This document shows positions 1 through 6,862 of a stretch of 36,413 nt of DNA, piece by piece (position 1 is the first letter of the stretch; each line of letters opens with the position of its first letter). Below the pieces are notes generated by a model. That model saw nothing but the letters and a program-made list of their open reading frames with translations, was not told the origin of the DNA and did no database searches. The DNA is from RUG11867 sp964553435 (GTDB lineage Bacteria > Bacillota_I > Bacilli_A > RF39 > UBA660): contig CAZKKM010000003.1 of assembly GCA_964553435.1 (NCBI GenBank), positions 1 through 36,413 of the forward strand, read 5' to 3'. A program made the position numbers and the translations under genes.

Positions 1-543
1 GTTGTATCTGCAGGTATAAAAGATACTTTAATCTATTCGAGGGAATATTATGAGAATGGCAACCAAATAAAAAAAGAAGATGTTTTTAATGAAGACATTA
101 TCAAACGAACTTTTACTGTGGCAAATTTCGATATCATCGCAGGTTCCGATGACAAAGATTATCTCATCGCTTACTACACAGGCCCCCTCGAAAGTTCCTT
201 AAAAATCTTTGCTGACGACATGACATTGATATCTAAAGACTTAGTCAAACCGGATCCGGTCCACGAAGGATTTGTAATTTCATATTTTTACAACAACATT
301 TGTGAATTGGAAAACGGCAATCCGTTCTATCCAAACACATTCGATTCGGATAATAGCAAAAAAATACATGTCAAAAAAGAGAAAGATAAAATCTACTTTT
401 TGGCACCAGTTTTAAATGCCGATTTCTCAGGAAACGACTTTGGAACTTTAGAAGAACGAGTTTATACAGTCCGTGATAATAAGCTAGAATACGACGTCAT
501 AAATAAATATAAGATTAAAAATGTCTGTCAACAAGCATGGTAA
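1..543 (+). CDS. Unknown protein, 3' end only (5' end outside the window)
   Basis: The reading frame is open from the first base and ends at TAA 541-543, so this is the last ~180 codons of a gene that begins upstream. A GTG at 118 is in frame, but the frame stays open to its left and no ribosome binding site precedes the GTG, so it is probably not the start. The visible part is hydrophilic, rich in Asp, Lys, Tyr and Asn, with no membrane segment and only two cysteines (one in the CELENG stretch, one near the end). That composition would suit an extracytoplasmic domain, but this is a guess. I do not recognise the family. The next gene has its own promoter, so this gene is probably the end of another transcript. 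Confidence 0.6.
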   Translation, partial: VVSAGIKDTLIYSREYYENGNQIKKEDVFNEDIIKRTFTVANFDIIAGSDDKDYLIAYYTGPLESSLKIFADDMTLISKDLVKPDPVHEGFVISYFYNNICELENGNPFYPNTFDSDNSKKIHVKKEKDKIYFLAPVLNADFSGNDFGTLEERVYTVRDNKLEYDVINKYKIKNVCQQAW

Positions 544-568
544 AATAAAGTGATTCCTTTTATCTTTC

Positions 569-597
569 TTGCAAATCATCGATACATTTTATATAAT
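569..597 (+). promoter_or_regulatory. Sigma-A type promoter for the BspA-repeat gene
   Basis: TTGCAA (569-574) and TATAAT (592-597) are separated by 17 bp. The -10 is perfect and the -35 matches four of six positions. It lies 30 bp upstream of the ATG at 627. Confidence 0.65.
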
Positions 598-626
598 TGT
601 ATCAAGATAGACGAGGAGAAAAAGAT

Positions 627-2501
627 ATGAAAGTAGACACTAAACACACGTTCAAGGAAAGGGTCTTTAAGAACAGTAACTCTCAAAACAAAAGAGTCAC
701 TTTTTTGTTATTGATAGTCACCATAATACTGGTAGCAACAGGTGTTTCCTATGCCATGCTGCCGACAGATAATTTGAGAAACGAGCCCGTCGATGCCTTA
801 GCTTCTACCGCGACGATCAAACTCAGATACACCGATTGCACCAATGAAGATGCTATTACCTGTGGAGATATATCCGCGAATCTCGCTCCAGGCGATTCCA
901 TATCCAAAGAATTCTCCGTGACGAACGTCGGCACCAAAGATACGACTTACGATATATACTTTAGAGAACTTTATAATACTTTCGAAAACGACGATTTAGT
1001 ATATACACTCGAAGACGTGACGAACAACAAAGTCATCGTTTCTTCCAAAGCAGTACCGAAAGGAACCAAGACAAATAAAATTATTGAGAAAGATATTCTG
1101 TCGCCTGTAGGAAGTACGACCAAATACAAGCTGACTGTAACCTTCCTGAATAGAGATTACGATCAGAGTATAAATCTGGGAGCTGAATTCAGTTTGAAAC
1201 TGAAAATAGGAGGGCCGGAATCGCGACCTCAAAATACTATGATGAGTAGAGCGACAGGTGAAGGTGAGGACATAAAGATATCTGAAGAAGGTTTTTGGTC
1301 GCATTATGCCAATATAAAGAGAATAGTTTTCGAAAATACATTGAGTCCAAAAGTGGATGCTACATACACTTATGACTTGTCTGACAGTACATTAAGTGCC
1401 GGAAGAGTGATGGCCTATTTGGTTCCCGATGAAATCGACGACACCATGTATACAGCATATATCCAAGGAAAAGGTGGAGTCGCAGCTCCTGGTAATTCGA
1501 CATATTTATTTGCTAACTTTGAAATTTTAGATTCTATTGAGAATTTAGAATATTTCGATACGAGCGAAGTTACTAATATGATGGGGATGTTCGCTTCTTG
1601 TATCAATCTCACAACTTTGAATGTCAGTAACTTCGACACAAGCAATGTCATCGATATGTCATGGATGTTCGATGTTTGTAACAGTCTTATAACTTTAGAC
1701 GTCAGTAATTTCGATACGAGTAATGTTACAAATATGAGTTCTATGTTCTATGGTTGTAACAGTATCACATCTTTGGATGTTAGTAATTTCGATACGAGCA
1801 ATGTCACCAGCATGAATTCTATGTTCGGGGATTGCAGCTACCTTACAACATTAGATGTCAGCAAATTCAATACGAGCAAAGTTACCGATATGTCATGGAT
1901 GTTCTCTGGTTGTAACGAGCTTACATTATTGGATTTGAACAATTTTGACACGAGCAAAGTTACCGATATGTCACACATGTTCTTCTTTTGCAAAAATCTT
2001 ACATTATTGGATTTGAAAAATTTCAATACGAGTAATGTCACTGATATGTCATTTTTGTTCGGTGCTTGTAGTAGTCTAACAACTTTGGATTTGAGCAACT
2101 TCGATACGAGTAAAGTTATAAATATGAGTTCTATATTCTGCGATTGTGTCAATCTTACAACATTAGACTTGAGCAGTTTCAACACCAATAATGCCACTAA
2201 TATGAGTTATATGTTCTTTAATTGCAACAGTCTTACGACTTTAGATTTGAGTAACTTCGACACGAGCAACGTCACCGATTTGTCACGAATGTTCTATGAA
2301 AGTAATAAATTAAATACAACTATAACGATAATGGGAACAAAATGTAGTAATTATTATTTAATGTTTACTAATGCTGCTATAGAAGAGGGAGCACAAATAG
2401 TAGTCAAGTATACCTCCGATGCTTCCGACTTGGTTGATAAGATGATTGCAACTAAATCCGACAATTCGAATGTAATAAAAGCAAGTCAACCGGAATTGTA
2501 A
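627..2501 (+). CDS. Membrane-anchored BspA-type leucine-rich repeat surface protein
   Basis: The 624-residue protein starts at ATG 627 behind GAGGAG (613-618); an in-frame TTG at 597 lies inside the promoter -10 and is rejected. Residues 24-44 form one hydrophobic helix after a basic N-terminus, which is a signal anchor or uncleaved signal. Residues ~48-190 look like a beta-sandwich similar to those of TasA/camelysin-type exported proteins (weak call). Residues 310-569 are ten tandem 26-residue BspA/DUF285 repeats of the form FDTSxVTxMSxMFxxC..LTTLDxSN. Related proteins are surface adhesins or colonisation factors in gut bacteria, trichomonads and mycoplasmas. No C-terminal sorting signal is visible, so the N-terminal helix probably anchors it. 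It is transcribed alone, between its own promoter and a hairpin terminator. Ligand and function are unknown. Confidence 0.85.
   Translation: MKVDTKHTFKERVFKNSNSQNKRVTFLLLIVTIILVATGVSYAMLPTDNLRNEPVDALASTATIKLRYTDCTNEDAITCGDISANLAPGDSISKEFSVTNVGTKDTTYDIYFRELYNTFENDDLVYTLEDVTNNKVIVSSKAVPKGTKTNKIIEKDILSPVGSTTKYKLTVTFLNRDYDQSINLGAEFSLKLKIGGPESRPQNTMMSRATGEGEDIKISEEGFWSHYANIKRIVFENTLSPKVDATYTYDLSDSTLSAGRVMAYLVPDEIDDTMYTAYIQGKGGVAAPGNSTYLFANFEILDSIENLEYFDTSEVTNMMGMFASCINLTTLNVSNFDTSNVIDMSWMFDVCNSLITLDVSNFDTSNVTNMSSMFYGCNSITSLDVSNFDTSNVTSMNSMFGDCSYLTTLDVSKFNTSKVTDMSWMFSGCNELTLLDLNNFDTSKVTDMSHMFFFCKNLTLLDLKNFNTSNVTDMSFLFGACSSLTTLDLSNFDTSKVINMSSIFCDCVNLTTLDLSSFNTNNATNMSYMFFNCNSLTTLDLSNFDTSNVTDLSRMFYESNKLNTTITIMGTKCSNYYLMFTNAAIEEGAQIVVKYTSDASDLVDKMIATKSDNSNVIKASQPEL
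1554..2333 (+). repeat. Ten tandem 78-bp coding repeats (BspA/DUF285)
   Basis: The DNA repeats with an exact 78-bp period in frame. Each unit starts with a version of TTCGATACGAGC followed by AATGTCAC and ATGTC. The ends of the array are more degenerate, and the last unit loses the LxxLDxSN half. This is a protein-coding repeat, not CRISPR, and is prone to copy-number change by slippage or recombination. Confidence 0.85.
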
Positions 2502-2550
2502 GACATACAAAAAAAAATATTTAAACTGATAAACTAGTGAAAATTTTTAA

Positions 2551-2582
2551 CCATGGATATTACAAAAAATCTATGGCTTTTT
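2551..2582 (+). terminator. Hairpin terminator after the BspA-repeat gene
   Basis: CCATGGAT (2551-2558) pairs with ATCTATGG (2569-2576), with one G-U pair and a 10-nt loop, followed by CTTTTT. It sits 50 bp after the stop at 2501. A second weaker hairpin follows: AACCGA 2615-2620 with TCGGTT 2644-2649, then T-rich sequence. Confidence 0.6.
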
Positions 2583-2653
2583 AAATTAAGTAATTTTTGA
2601 CGATTTATCTTAAGAACCGAAAGTTTTCTATAGCAGACTGAAATCGGTTTTTC

Positions 2654-2682
2654 TTTACTTTTATTGGCATTTATTATATAAT
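2654..2682 (+). promoter_or_regulatory. Promoter for the 2710-3994 gene pair
   Basis: TTTACT (2654-2659), 17 bp, TATAAT (2677-2682), then AGGTGA (2695-2700) ahead of ATG 2710. Confidence 0.55.
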
Positions 2683-2709
2683 GCATTTTAGAGTAGGTGA
2701 TAATATAAT

Positions 2710-3066
2710 ATGGACAAAAACAGAGAAGTGCTCGCACATTGCCCACATTTTTATACTATAATAAATTTCGAATATTACAGTGACGACCTCGTGTCCGAAA
2801 AACTCATAGATATATATGAACGTTTCATTTTCGGCATCGACCTTGCCGATACCGAAAGTGTCGCACGCATCGAAAAACTCGACACAGTCCTCTTCAAATA
2901 TATAAACGACTACTGTTTTAGAGAACAAGTCAAAGCCGACATGATGACGATAAAAGTTCGTCGTGGAGACAATATTTTGGAAACCATCGTGAATGCCATA
3001 TTGAAACTTTTCGATTCTTACGAACTGATGGCTACGAGAAAAATCAACATAACTAGGTGGATTTGA
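2710..3066 (+). CDS. Small unknown protein, cytoplasmic
   Basis: This 118-residue protein starts at ATG 2710 with AGGTGA nine bases upstream. It has no signal peptide or membrane helix, is mixed acidic and basic, and looks mostly helical. Cysteines occur at residue 11 and in the YCF stretch, but there is no metal-binding pattern. I do not recognise the family. The gene ends two bases before the next start (ATG 3068), which overlaps no coding sequence but is close enough for coupled translation. The partner is a membrane protein with an external Ig-like region, so this could be a cytoplasmic helper or regulator of it; that is inference only. It has its own promoter and heads a two-gene transcript. 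Confidence 0.65.
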   Translation: MDKNREVLAHCPHFYTIINFEYYSDDLVSEKLIDIYERFIFGIDLADTESVARIEKLDTVLFKYINDYCFREQVKADMMTIKVRRGDNILETIVNAILKLFDSYELMATRKINITRWI

Positions 3067-3067
3067 T

Positions 3068-3994
3068 ATGGATGAAGATTTTAAAGACGTGACAACTTCG
3101 AGTCATCACATCGCCATCATCTTTTTTCTCCTCATAATTTTGCTCGTCATCGCCGGATACTTCTTCGTCTTCAAGCCGACTCATTTTTCCCTAAGGAGTG
3201 TATCGCTCGAATTGGGAGAACAAATGTCCGAAGATGTAAAGGATTATCTAAATAAGTTCGGTGGTTCCATAGTCGACTATAAGATAAACTTGAGCGGAGT
3301 GGACCCAGATGCCGTCGGAGAATACACCTATACCGTGACAAATGGTAAAATCACCAAAAAGGGAAAGATTGAAGTCGTCGATACTCGTCCTCCTGAGTTT
3401 ACCACTCGCGAATTGGTCATCGAAGAGGGCAGTACCGAATACTTTTTGGGAGATTTCCTTGCTACCTGTGAAGACAACTCAAAACCTTGTCTAGTTTCAC
3501 TAAAAAACAAATCGGACGATTCCAAGTTTTCCAAAGTGGGAGAATACGATATAGATATAGAAGTCGCCGATGTCTATGGCAATAAAAAAGAAGCAAAGGC
3601 ACACTTGAAAGTCGTCGAAGAGGGAACTTATACCGACCCACGCACTCTCGACTTGGAATATGTAACTTCGTCGAAAAAAGGCAGTACCTTCGATGGAATC
3701 ATCTACAAGACACTCGAACAAGCTATCGATCCGCAAAGCGACAAAGCGCGCGAAGTGATAAGTAATATAAGTACGGTCGATTTAGCGAACTATGTCCAAG
3801 AGAACTATCCTGGTTATCGCATCGTCGCTTCTGAGATAATCGAACTCTATAACAAGAGCAACTTCATTACGGGCTTTGCTATCGAACTCGATATCACGAA
3901 TGGCAACGAAAAGACCATCTATGTCGATCCTACAAAAGTTATGGAAAAGGCACCTACATCTGCCGAAGACGATGAACAACAAAAAGAAGAATAG
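3068..3994 (+). CDS. Single-pass membrane protein with two Ig-like (DUF5011-type) domains
   Basis: The 308-residue protein starts at ATG 3068 behind AGGTGG (3055-3060). A short cytoplasmic N-terminus is followed by one helix (residues ~17-37) and a large external part. Residues ~45-105 and ~110-185 are two beta-rich units ending in the VGEYTYTV / VGEYDIDIEV pattern, the second opened by DTRPPEF. This pattern is typical of bacterial Ig-like DUF5011 domains found on Gram-positive surface proteins. The last ~120 residues are a different, unrecognised domain with an acidic, Glu/Gln-rich tail. A cysteine pair in the second unit (ATCEDN and KPCLV) could form a disulfide. It is translated right after the small unknown gene and lies just upstream of the pilin-like genes, so a link to the secretion apparatus is possible but unproven. 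Confidence 0.7.
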   Translation: MDEDFKDVTTSSHHIAIIFFLLIILLVIAGYFFVFKPTHFSLRSVSLELGEQMSEDVKDYLNKFGGSIVDYKINLSGVDPDAVGEYTYTVTNGKITKKGKIEVVDTRPPEFTTRELVIEEGSTEYFLGDFLATCEDNSKPCLVSLKNKSDDSKFSKVGEYDIDIEVADVYGNKKEAKAHLKVVEEGTYTDPRTLDLEYVTSSKKGSTFDGIIYKTLEQAIDPQSDKAREVISNISTVDLANYVQENYPGYRIVASEIIELYNKSNFITGFAIELDITNGNEKTIYVDPTKVMEKAPTSAEDDEQQKEE

Positions 3995-4035
3995 AGAACT
4001 GCACACAAATATTTACATAAAATTTACTATTATGT

Positions 4036-4064
4036 TTGACAATCTCAGTCGATTACGATAAAAT
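4036..4064 (+). promoter_or_regulatory. Near-consensus promoter of the first pilin-like gene
   Basis: TTGACA (4036-4041), 17 bp, TAAAAT (4059-4064). The -35 is perfect and the -10 matches five of six. ATG 4100 follows with a purine-rich ribosome binding site (4083-4091). Confidence 0.75.
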
Positions 4065-4099
4065 TGATTTATAAAGTTAAGAAAGAGAGAGATGTTTTT

Positions 4100-4477
4100 A
4101 TGAACGATTTGATACTTTTTGCAGCAGGAAGTGGCGATTTCTGCAGAAATACTCACGAAATACTCGGCCTGGTCGGATGGGCACTTACGATATTTAAGGT
4201 CGTAATTCCGCTCATCATCATCGCCTTGGGATTGATCGATTTGGGTAAAGCAGCTGTTTCCAGCAAGCCTGAGGAAATCAAGAAGAGTGCTACTAGCCTC
4301 GTATACAGATTGGCCGGAGGTATTTTGATATTCTTTATTCCGACAATCATCATGTTGGTTTTCGGATTTGTCGGAAGATTTGGAGATGCACAAAACCAAC
4401 TCGACTGGGATGTCTGCTATAAATGTATCACGGCGCCTTGGGATGGCATATGTGCCAACGCAAAGAGCGATTATTAA
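4100..4477 (+). CDS. VirB2-like pilin/channel protein, paralogue 1
   Basis: The 125-residue protein starts at ATG 4100; a TTG at 4064 lies inside the -10 box and is rejected. It has two membrane helices (residues ~22-48 and ~70-92) joined by a basic loop (KPEEIKK), so the positive-inside rule places both ends outside. This is the topology of VirB2/TrbC pilins, which polymerise into T4SS pili or channels. Shared features with three other proteins in the window are a cysteine before helix 1 (C15), FKVVIPLI, the IFFIPTII motif in helix 2, and a tail CYxC-x8-C (C106, C109, C118). The external cysteines could form disulfides. There is no cleavable signal peptide. It is a single gene with a strong promoter, as expected for a structural subunit. 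The VirB2 link rests on topology and T4SS context rather than a recognised signature. Confidence 0.65.
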   Translation: MNDLILFAAGSGDFCRNTHEILGLVGWALTIFKVVIPLIIIALGLIDLGKAAVSSKPEEIKKSATSLVYRLAGGILIFFIPTIIMLVFGFVGRFGDAQNQLDWDVCYKCITAPWDGICANAKSDY

Positions 4478-4480
4478 CGT

Positions 4481-4509
4481 TTGACAAAATTTATGTAAAT
4501 AAGTATACT
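4481..4509 (+). promoter_or_regulatory. Near-consensus promoter of the second pilin-like gene
   Basis: TTGACA (4481-4486), 17 bp, TATACT (4504-4509). The -10 overlaps the palindrome AGTATACT (4502-4509), which recurs at 4518-4525 in the transcribed leader. Confidence 0.75.
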
Positions 4510-4550
4510 TGAAATATAGTATACTTTTTATATGGAAAGGATGGTGTCGT

Positions 4551-4931
4551 ATGATATCGCTCGCCGTGAACAATTTTTGTCTCGAATTATCTCCCGTCTT
4601 GAAGATGATAGGAGATGCTCTGAACATCTTCAAAGTGACTCTTCCTCTCGTACTCATCATTCTTTGCATCTTCGACATCGGCAAGGCCGTGATTTCGTCC
4701 AAATCTTCCGACGTCAAAAAGAACATTGTAAACTGCGCCAAAAAACTGGCCGTATGCGTTCTTGTCTTCTTCATTCCGACGATATGTATGATCGTCTTCG
4801 GATTCGTCGATGCCTTCGACGAAATAACAAAAAAATCCGGACTCGACTTCGATGTCTGCTACGACTGCATGTTCAATTCATCGGGAGAAAATTGCAAATC
4901 AGCTGTCGAAATCGCCGAACTCACTTATTGA
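4551..4931 (+). CDS. VirB2-like pilin/channel protein, paralogue 2
   Basis: The 126-residue protein starts at ATG 4551 with AAAGGA (4536-4541) upstream; an in-frame TTG at 4509 falls on the promoter -10 and is not used. The layout matches paralogue 1: cysteine before helix 1 (C10), helix 1 ~residues 18-44, basic loop, helix 2 ~66-86 with the same FFIPTI core, then the tail CYDC-x8-C at C103, C106 and C115. Extra cysteines (C39, C62, C69, C79) lie in or near the helices. It has its own strong promoter only 4 bp after the previous stop, so the two subunits can be expressed in different amounts. By family logic it would be an integral membrane pilin-type subunit of the T4SS encoded downstream. 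Confidence 0.65.
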   Translation: MISLAVNNFCLELSPVLKMIGDALNIFKVTLPLVLIILCIFDIGKAVISSKSSDVKKNIVNCAKKLAVCVLVFFIPTICMIVFGFVDAFDEITKKSGLDFDVCYDCMFNSSGENCKSAVEIAELTY

Positions 4932-4951
4932 AAATGTGAGAACAAAATTTA

Positions 4952-4980
4952 TTGTCTTTGCCCGCATAACATAGTATAAT
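4952..4980 (+). promoter_or_regulatory. Promoter of the large pilin-domain gene
   Basis: TTGTCT (4952-4957), 17 bp, TATAAT (4975-4980), 20 bp upstream of ATG 5001. Confidence 0.7.
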
Positions 4981-5000
4981 TGAAGTAGAGTTGATGAAAA

Positions 5001-6197
5001 ATGAAAAACATTCTTAAAAAGACCCTTTTATTCGTGACGATTTTTACGTTCGGACTCGCCTCAGTCGAAGCCTACGACGTCGGTGGCACGAAAACTGTCG
5101 ATGATATGGTCGATAGCAAAACAGCCGTTTTGGTTTGTGAATATGCCAACAGCAGCGGAACCGTCTTCAATAGGATTTATTATATGTTCGAAAGTTCGGA
5201 CGGTTCTTGGACACCTGGACCGTGGGATGTCTATTATCGCAAAGGTGAAAAAAAGAACGACTTCTATCATATCGCGAATGCTTTCACCGGTGATATCATC
5301 TCGCGCGGTAGCTTCTACGAAGCACTCCAAAGGGATCAGGTCAGCTACAATTCTGACGAAAACCGCATGCCTAACGAAATGGAAGCTGTTTTCACATGTC
5401 CGACATATGCCTTCACCGACTTGGACAACTTCGATGAAATTTGCTACGGAGACAATCAAAGTTGTGGAGACAACTTCGAGTATGGTCCGTTTACACTTAC
5501 CAAGAATGGCAACACCATATTTGAAAAAATTGACAACTATATAGTCGCCTTGTTGGACAACGACGAATTCGTAAGCGCTATTAGAAACAAGACGGACATA
5601 ACGAACACACTCCGCCAAAGGGCGAGGAATTATGTCATCACGACTTGGCCACTAAGTTCGAATTACAAGATGCCGGCCTTCATCGATAACTATCTCAATA
5701 ACTTAGCTGTCGATGAAAACAATCCCAAATTGGCTGAAAGTTTCAACACTCTAAAACAAAAAGCCGTACAAGCTGTCGAAAATGAAGTGCGAATGGGTGT
5801 AAAAACCGAAGAAGAAGCGACACAAGAAAAAGCCGAAATCGAACAGTTGGAAGTGAAAGACATCATCAAAGTCAAAAGTGAAATGTCGGCCGATTTGAAC
5901 ATAAACAGCGGGACCGACTGCAATAGCATTTTGGGACAACAGATGAGCGAAATCGTCAAGAATCTATTCACCTTTATTCAATATTTGGGACCTATATTAG
6001 TCGCCGTTTTCTCGATAATGGACTTCATCAAAGCCGCCGCATCGGGAGACGAAGGACAAATGAAAAAAGCATCGGAAAAACTCATGAAGAGAATAATATG
6101 TGGAATACTTTTATTCTTCGTCCCATTGATTTGTAGTTTCCTCATGGATTTGGGTGGACTGACGATGCCCGACATCTGTATAAGACAGAAAAGATAA
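5001..6197 (+). CDS. Exported protein with a C-terminal VirB2-like two-helix domain
   Basis: The 398-residue protein begins with a clear signal peptide (KNILKKTLLFV..., cleavage likely after VEA near residue 24). Residues ~25-300 are a large extracytoplasmic domain I do not recognise. It has cysteines near residues 46, 132, 148 and 155, and a charged helical segment at ~245-300 (KAVQAVENEV... to KSEM). The last ~92 residues copy the pilin-like paralogues: a cysteine before helix 1 (C307), helix 1 ~324-345, the loop ASGDEGQMKKASEK, helix 2 with LLFFVPLI, and a shortened tail that keeps one cysteine (C393). It looks like a pilin subunit fused to an external domain, perhaps a tip or adhesin subunit; that is inference. 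It has its own promoter and a hairpin terminator at the stop codon. Confidence 0.6.
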   Translation: MKNILKKTLLFVTIFTFGLASVEAYDVGGTKTVDDMVDSKTAVLVCEYANSSGTVFNRIYYMFESSDGSWTPGPWDVYYRKGEKKNDFYHIANAFTGDIISRGSFYEALQRDQVSYNSDENRMPNEMEAVFTCPTYAFTDLDNFDEICYGDNQSCGDNFEYGPFTLTKNGNTIFEKIDNYIVALLDNDEFVSAIRNKTDITNTLRQRARNYVITTWPLSSNYKMPAFIDNYLNNLAVDENNPKLAESFNTLKQKAVQAVENEVRMGVKTEEEATQEKAEIEQLEVKDIIKVKSEMSADLNINSGTDCNSILGQQMSEIVKNLFTFIQYLGPILVAVFSIMDFIKAAASGDEGQMKKASEKLMKRIICGILLFFVPLICSFLMDLGGLTMPDICIRQKR

Positions 6198-6229
6198 AAA
6201 TTAGCTGCTTTGTCCGCTAATTTTTTTTT
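6196..6229 (+). terminator. Rho-independent terminator
   Basis: AAAAATTAGC (6196-6205) pairs with GCTAATTTTT (6216-6225) around a 10-nt loop, and the T-run continues to 6229. The stem is AT-rich but 10 bp long, and it begins inside the TAA stop at 6195-6197. Confidence 0.65.
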
Positions 6230-6292
6230 GGCTTATTTTTTTCTCTCGCACATATACTTTAGTGAATTGCCGTAAGAAAAGAGGATAAATTC

Positions 6293-6862
6293 ATGCTATA
6301 TAAAATCGTTCGTCCATTTGTCAAACTTTTCGTGAGGCTCTGCTTTCATCCCAAAATAATAAATGCAGAAAATATCCCTCCGTCTGGTCCAGTAATTCTT
6401 GCTGGCAACCACACGAGTAATTTCGATGCTTTACTTCTCATGTCGACGACGAAGCGACCGATATCGTTCTTGGGAAAACACACACTTCCGCGTTTCTTCG
6501 TAAAATATCTTCGTGTCATTCCTGTCGACCGCACGAAATCTCGCAATCCAGAAGCATTGAGGCTTGCTCGCAATGTTCTAAAAGGAGATAACATCGTCGG
6601 GATTTTTCCCGAAGGAACGATCAACAGAACTGCCGAATTGACGATGCCTTTCAAGATGGGTGCAGTATCTCTAGCGGCCAAAAACTCGGTGCCTTTAGTT
6701 CCTTTCATCATTACCGGGAAATACGCATTATTTAAAGGAAATTTGAAGATAAAATTCCTACCTCCTCGGCAAATTATGAAAGACGACATTCAATACGAAA
6801 ATGCCCGCCTCATGGCCGACATTGGAAGTAACATAGAAAGGGAAAAGAATGAAAACAACTAA
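6293..6862 (+). CDS. plsC: 1-acyl-glycerol-3-phosphate acyltransferase, PlsC family (copy 1)
   Basis: The 189-residue protein starts at ATG 6293 after a GAGGAT ribosome site (6281-6286). It has the two PlsC/LPLAT hallmarks: the catalytic HxxxxD (H40...D45, NHTSNFD) and FPEG (105-108), with the arginine-containing PVDRTKSRN block between them. Such enzymes add an acyl chain to the sn-2 position of lysophosphatidic acid at the inner face of the membrane, giving phosphatidic acid. It is a short family member with a weakly hydrophobic N-terminus. Its end overlaps the next gene by 14 bp, an acyl-activating enzyme, and a second PlsC follows, so the three genes form one lipid operon. Which of the two PlsC copies makes phosphatidic acid cannot be decided from sequence; the other may act on another lysolipid. 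Confidence 0.85.
   Translation: MLYKIVRPFVKLFVRLCFHPKIINAENIPPSGPVILAGNHTSNFDALLLMSTTKRPISFLGKHTLPRFFVKYLRVIPVDRTKSRNPEALRLARNVLKGDNIVGIFPEGTINRTAELTMPFKMGAVSLAAKNSVPLVPFIITGKYALFKGNLKIKFLPPRQIMKDDIQYENARLMADIGSNIEREKNENN

Noticed and set aside
1838..2197. Minus-strand ORF opposite the BspA repeats, and other long minus-strand ORFs across the window
   Set aside because: They mirror the + strand codon pattern, lack ribosome sites and family features, and overlap well-supported genes. No minus-strand gene is convincing.
1554..2333. Regular repeats that could be read as a CRISPR array
   Set aside because: The 78-bp period is fully coding and in frame, there are no unique spacers, and the repeats encode the BspA LRR pattern.
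4532..4939. Second + frame ORF over the second pilin-like gene
   Set aside because: Its product is Arg/His/Cys-rich without pattern, whereas the chosen frame has two membrane helices and matches three paralogues.
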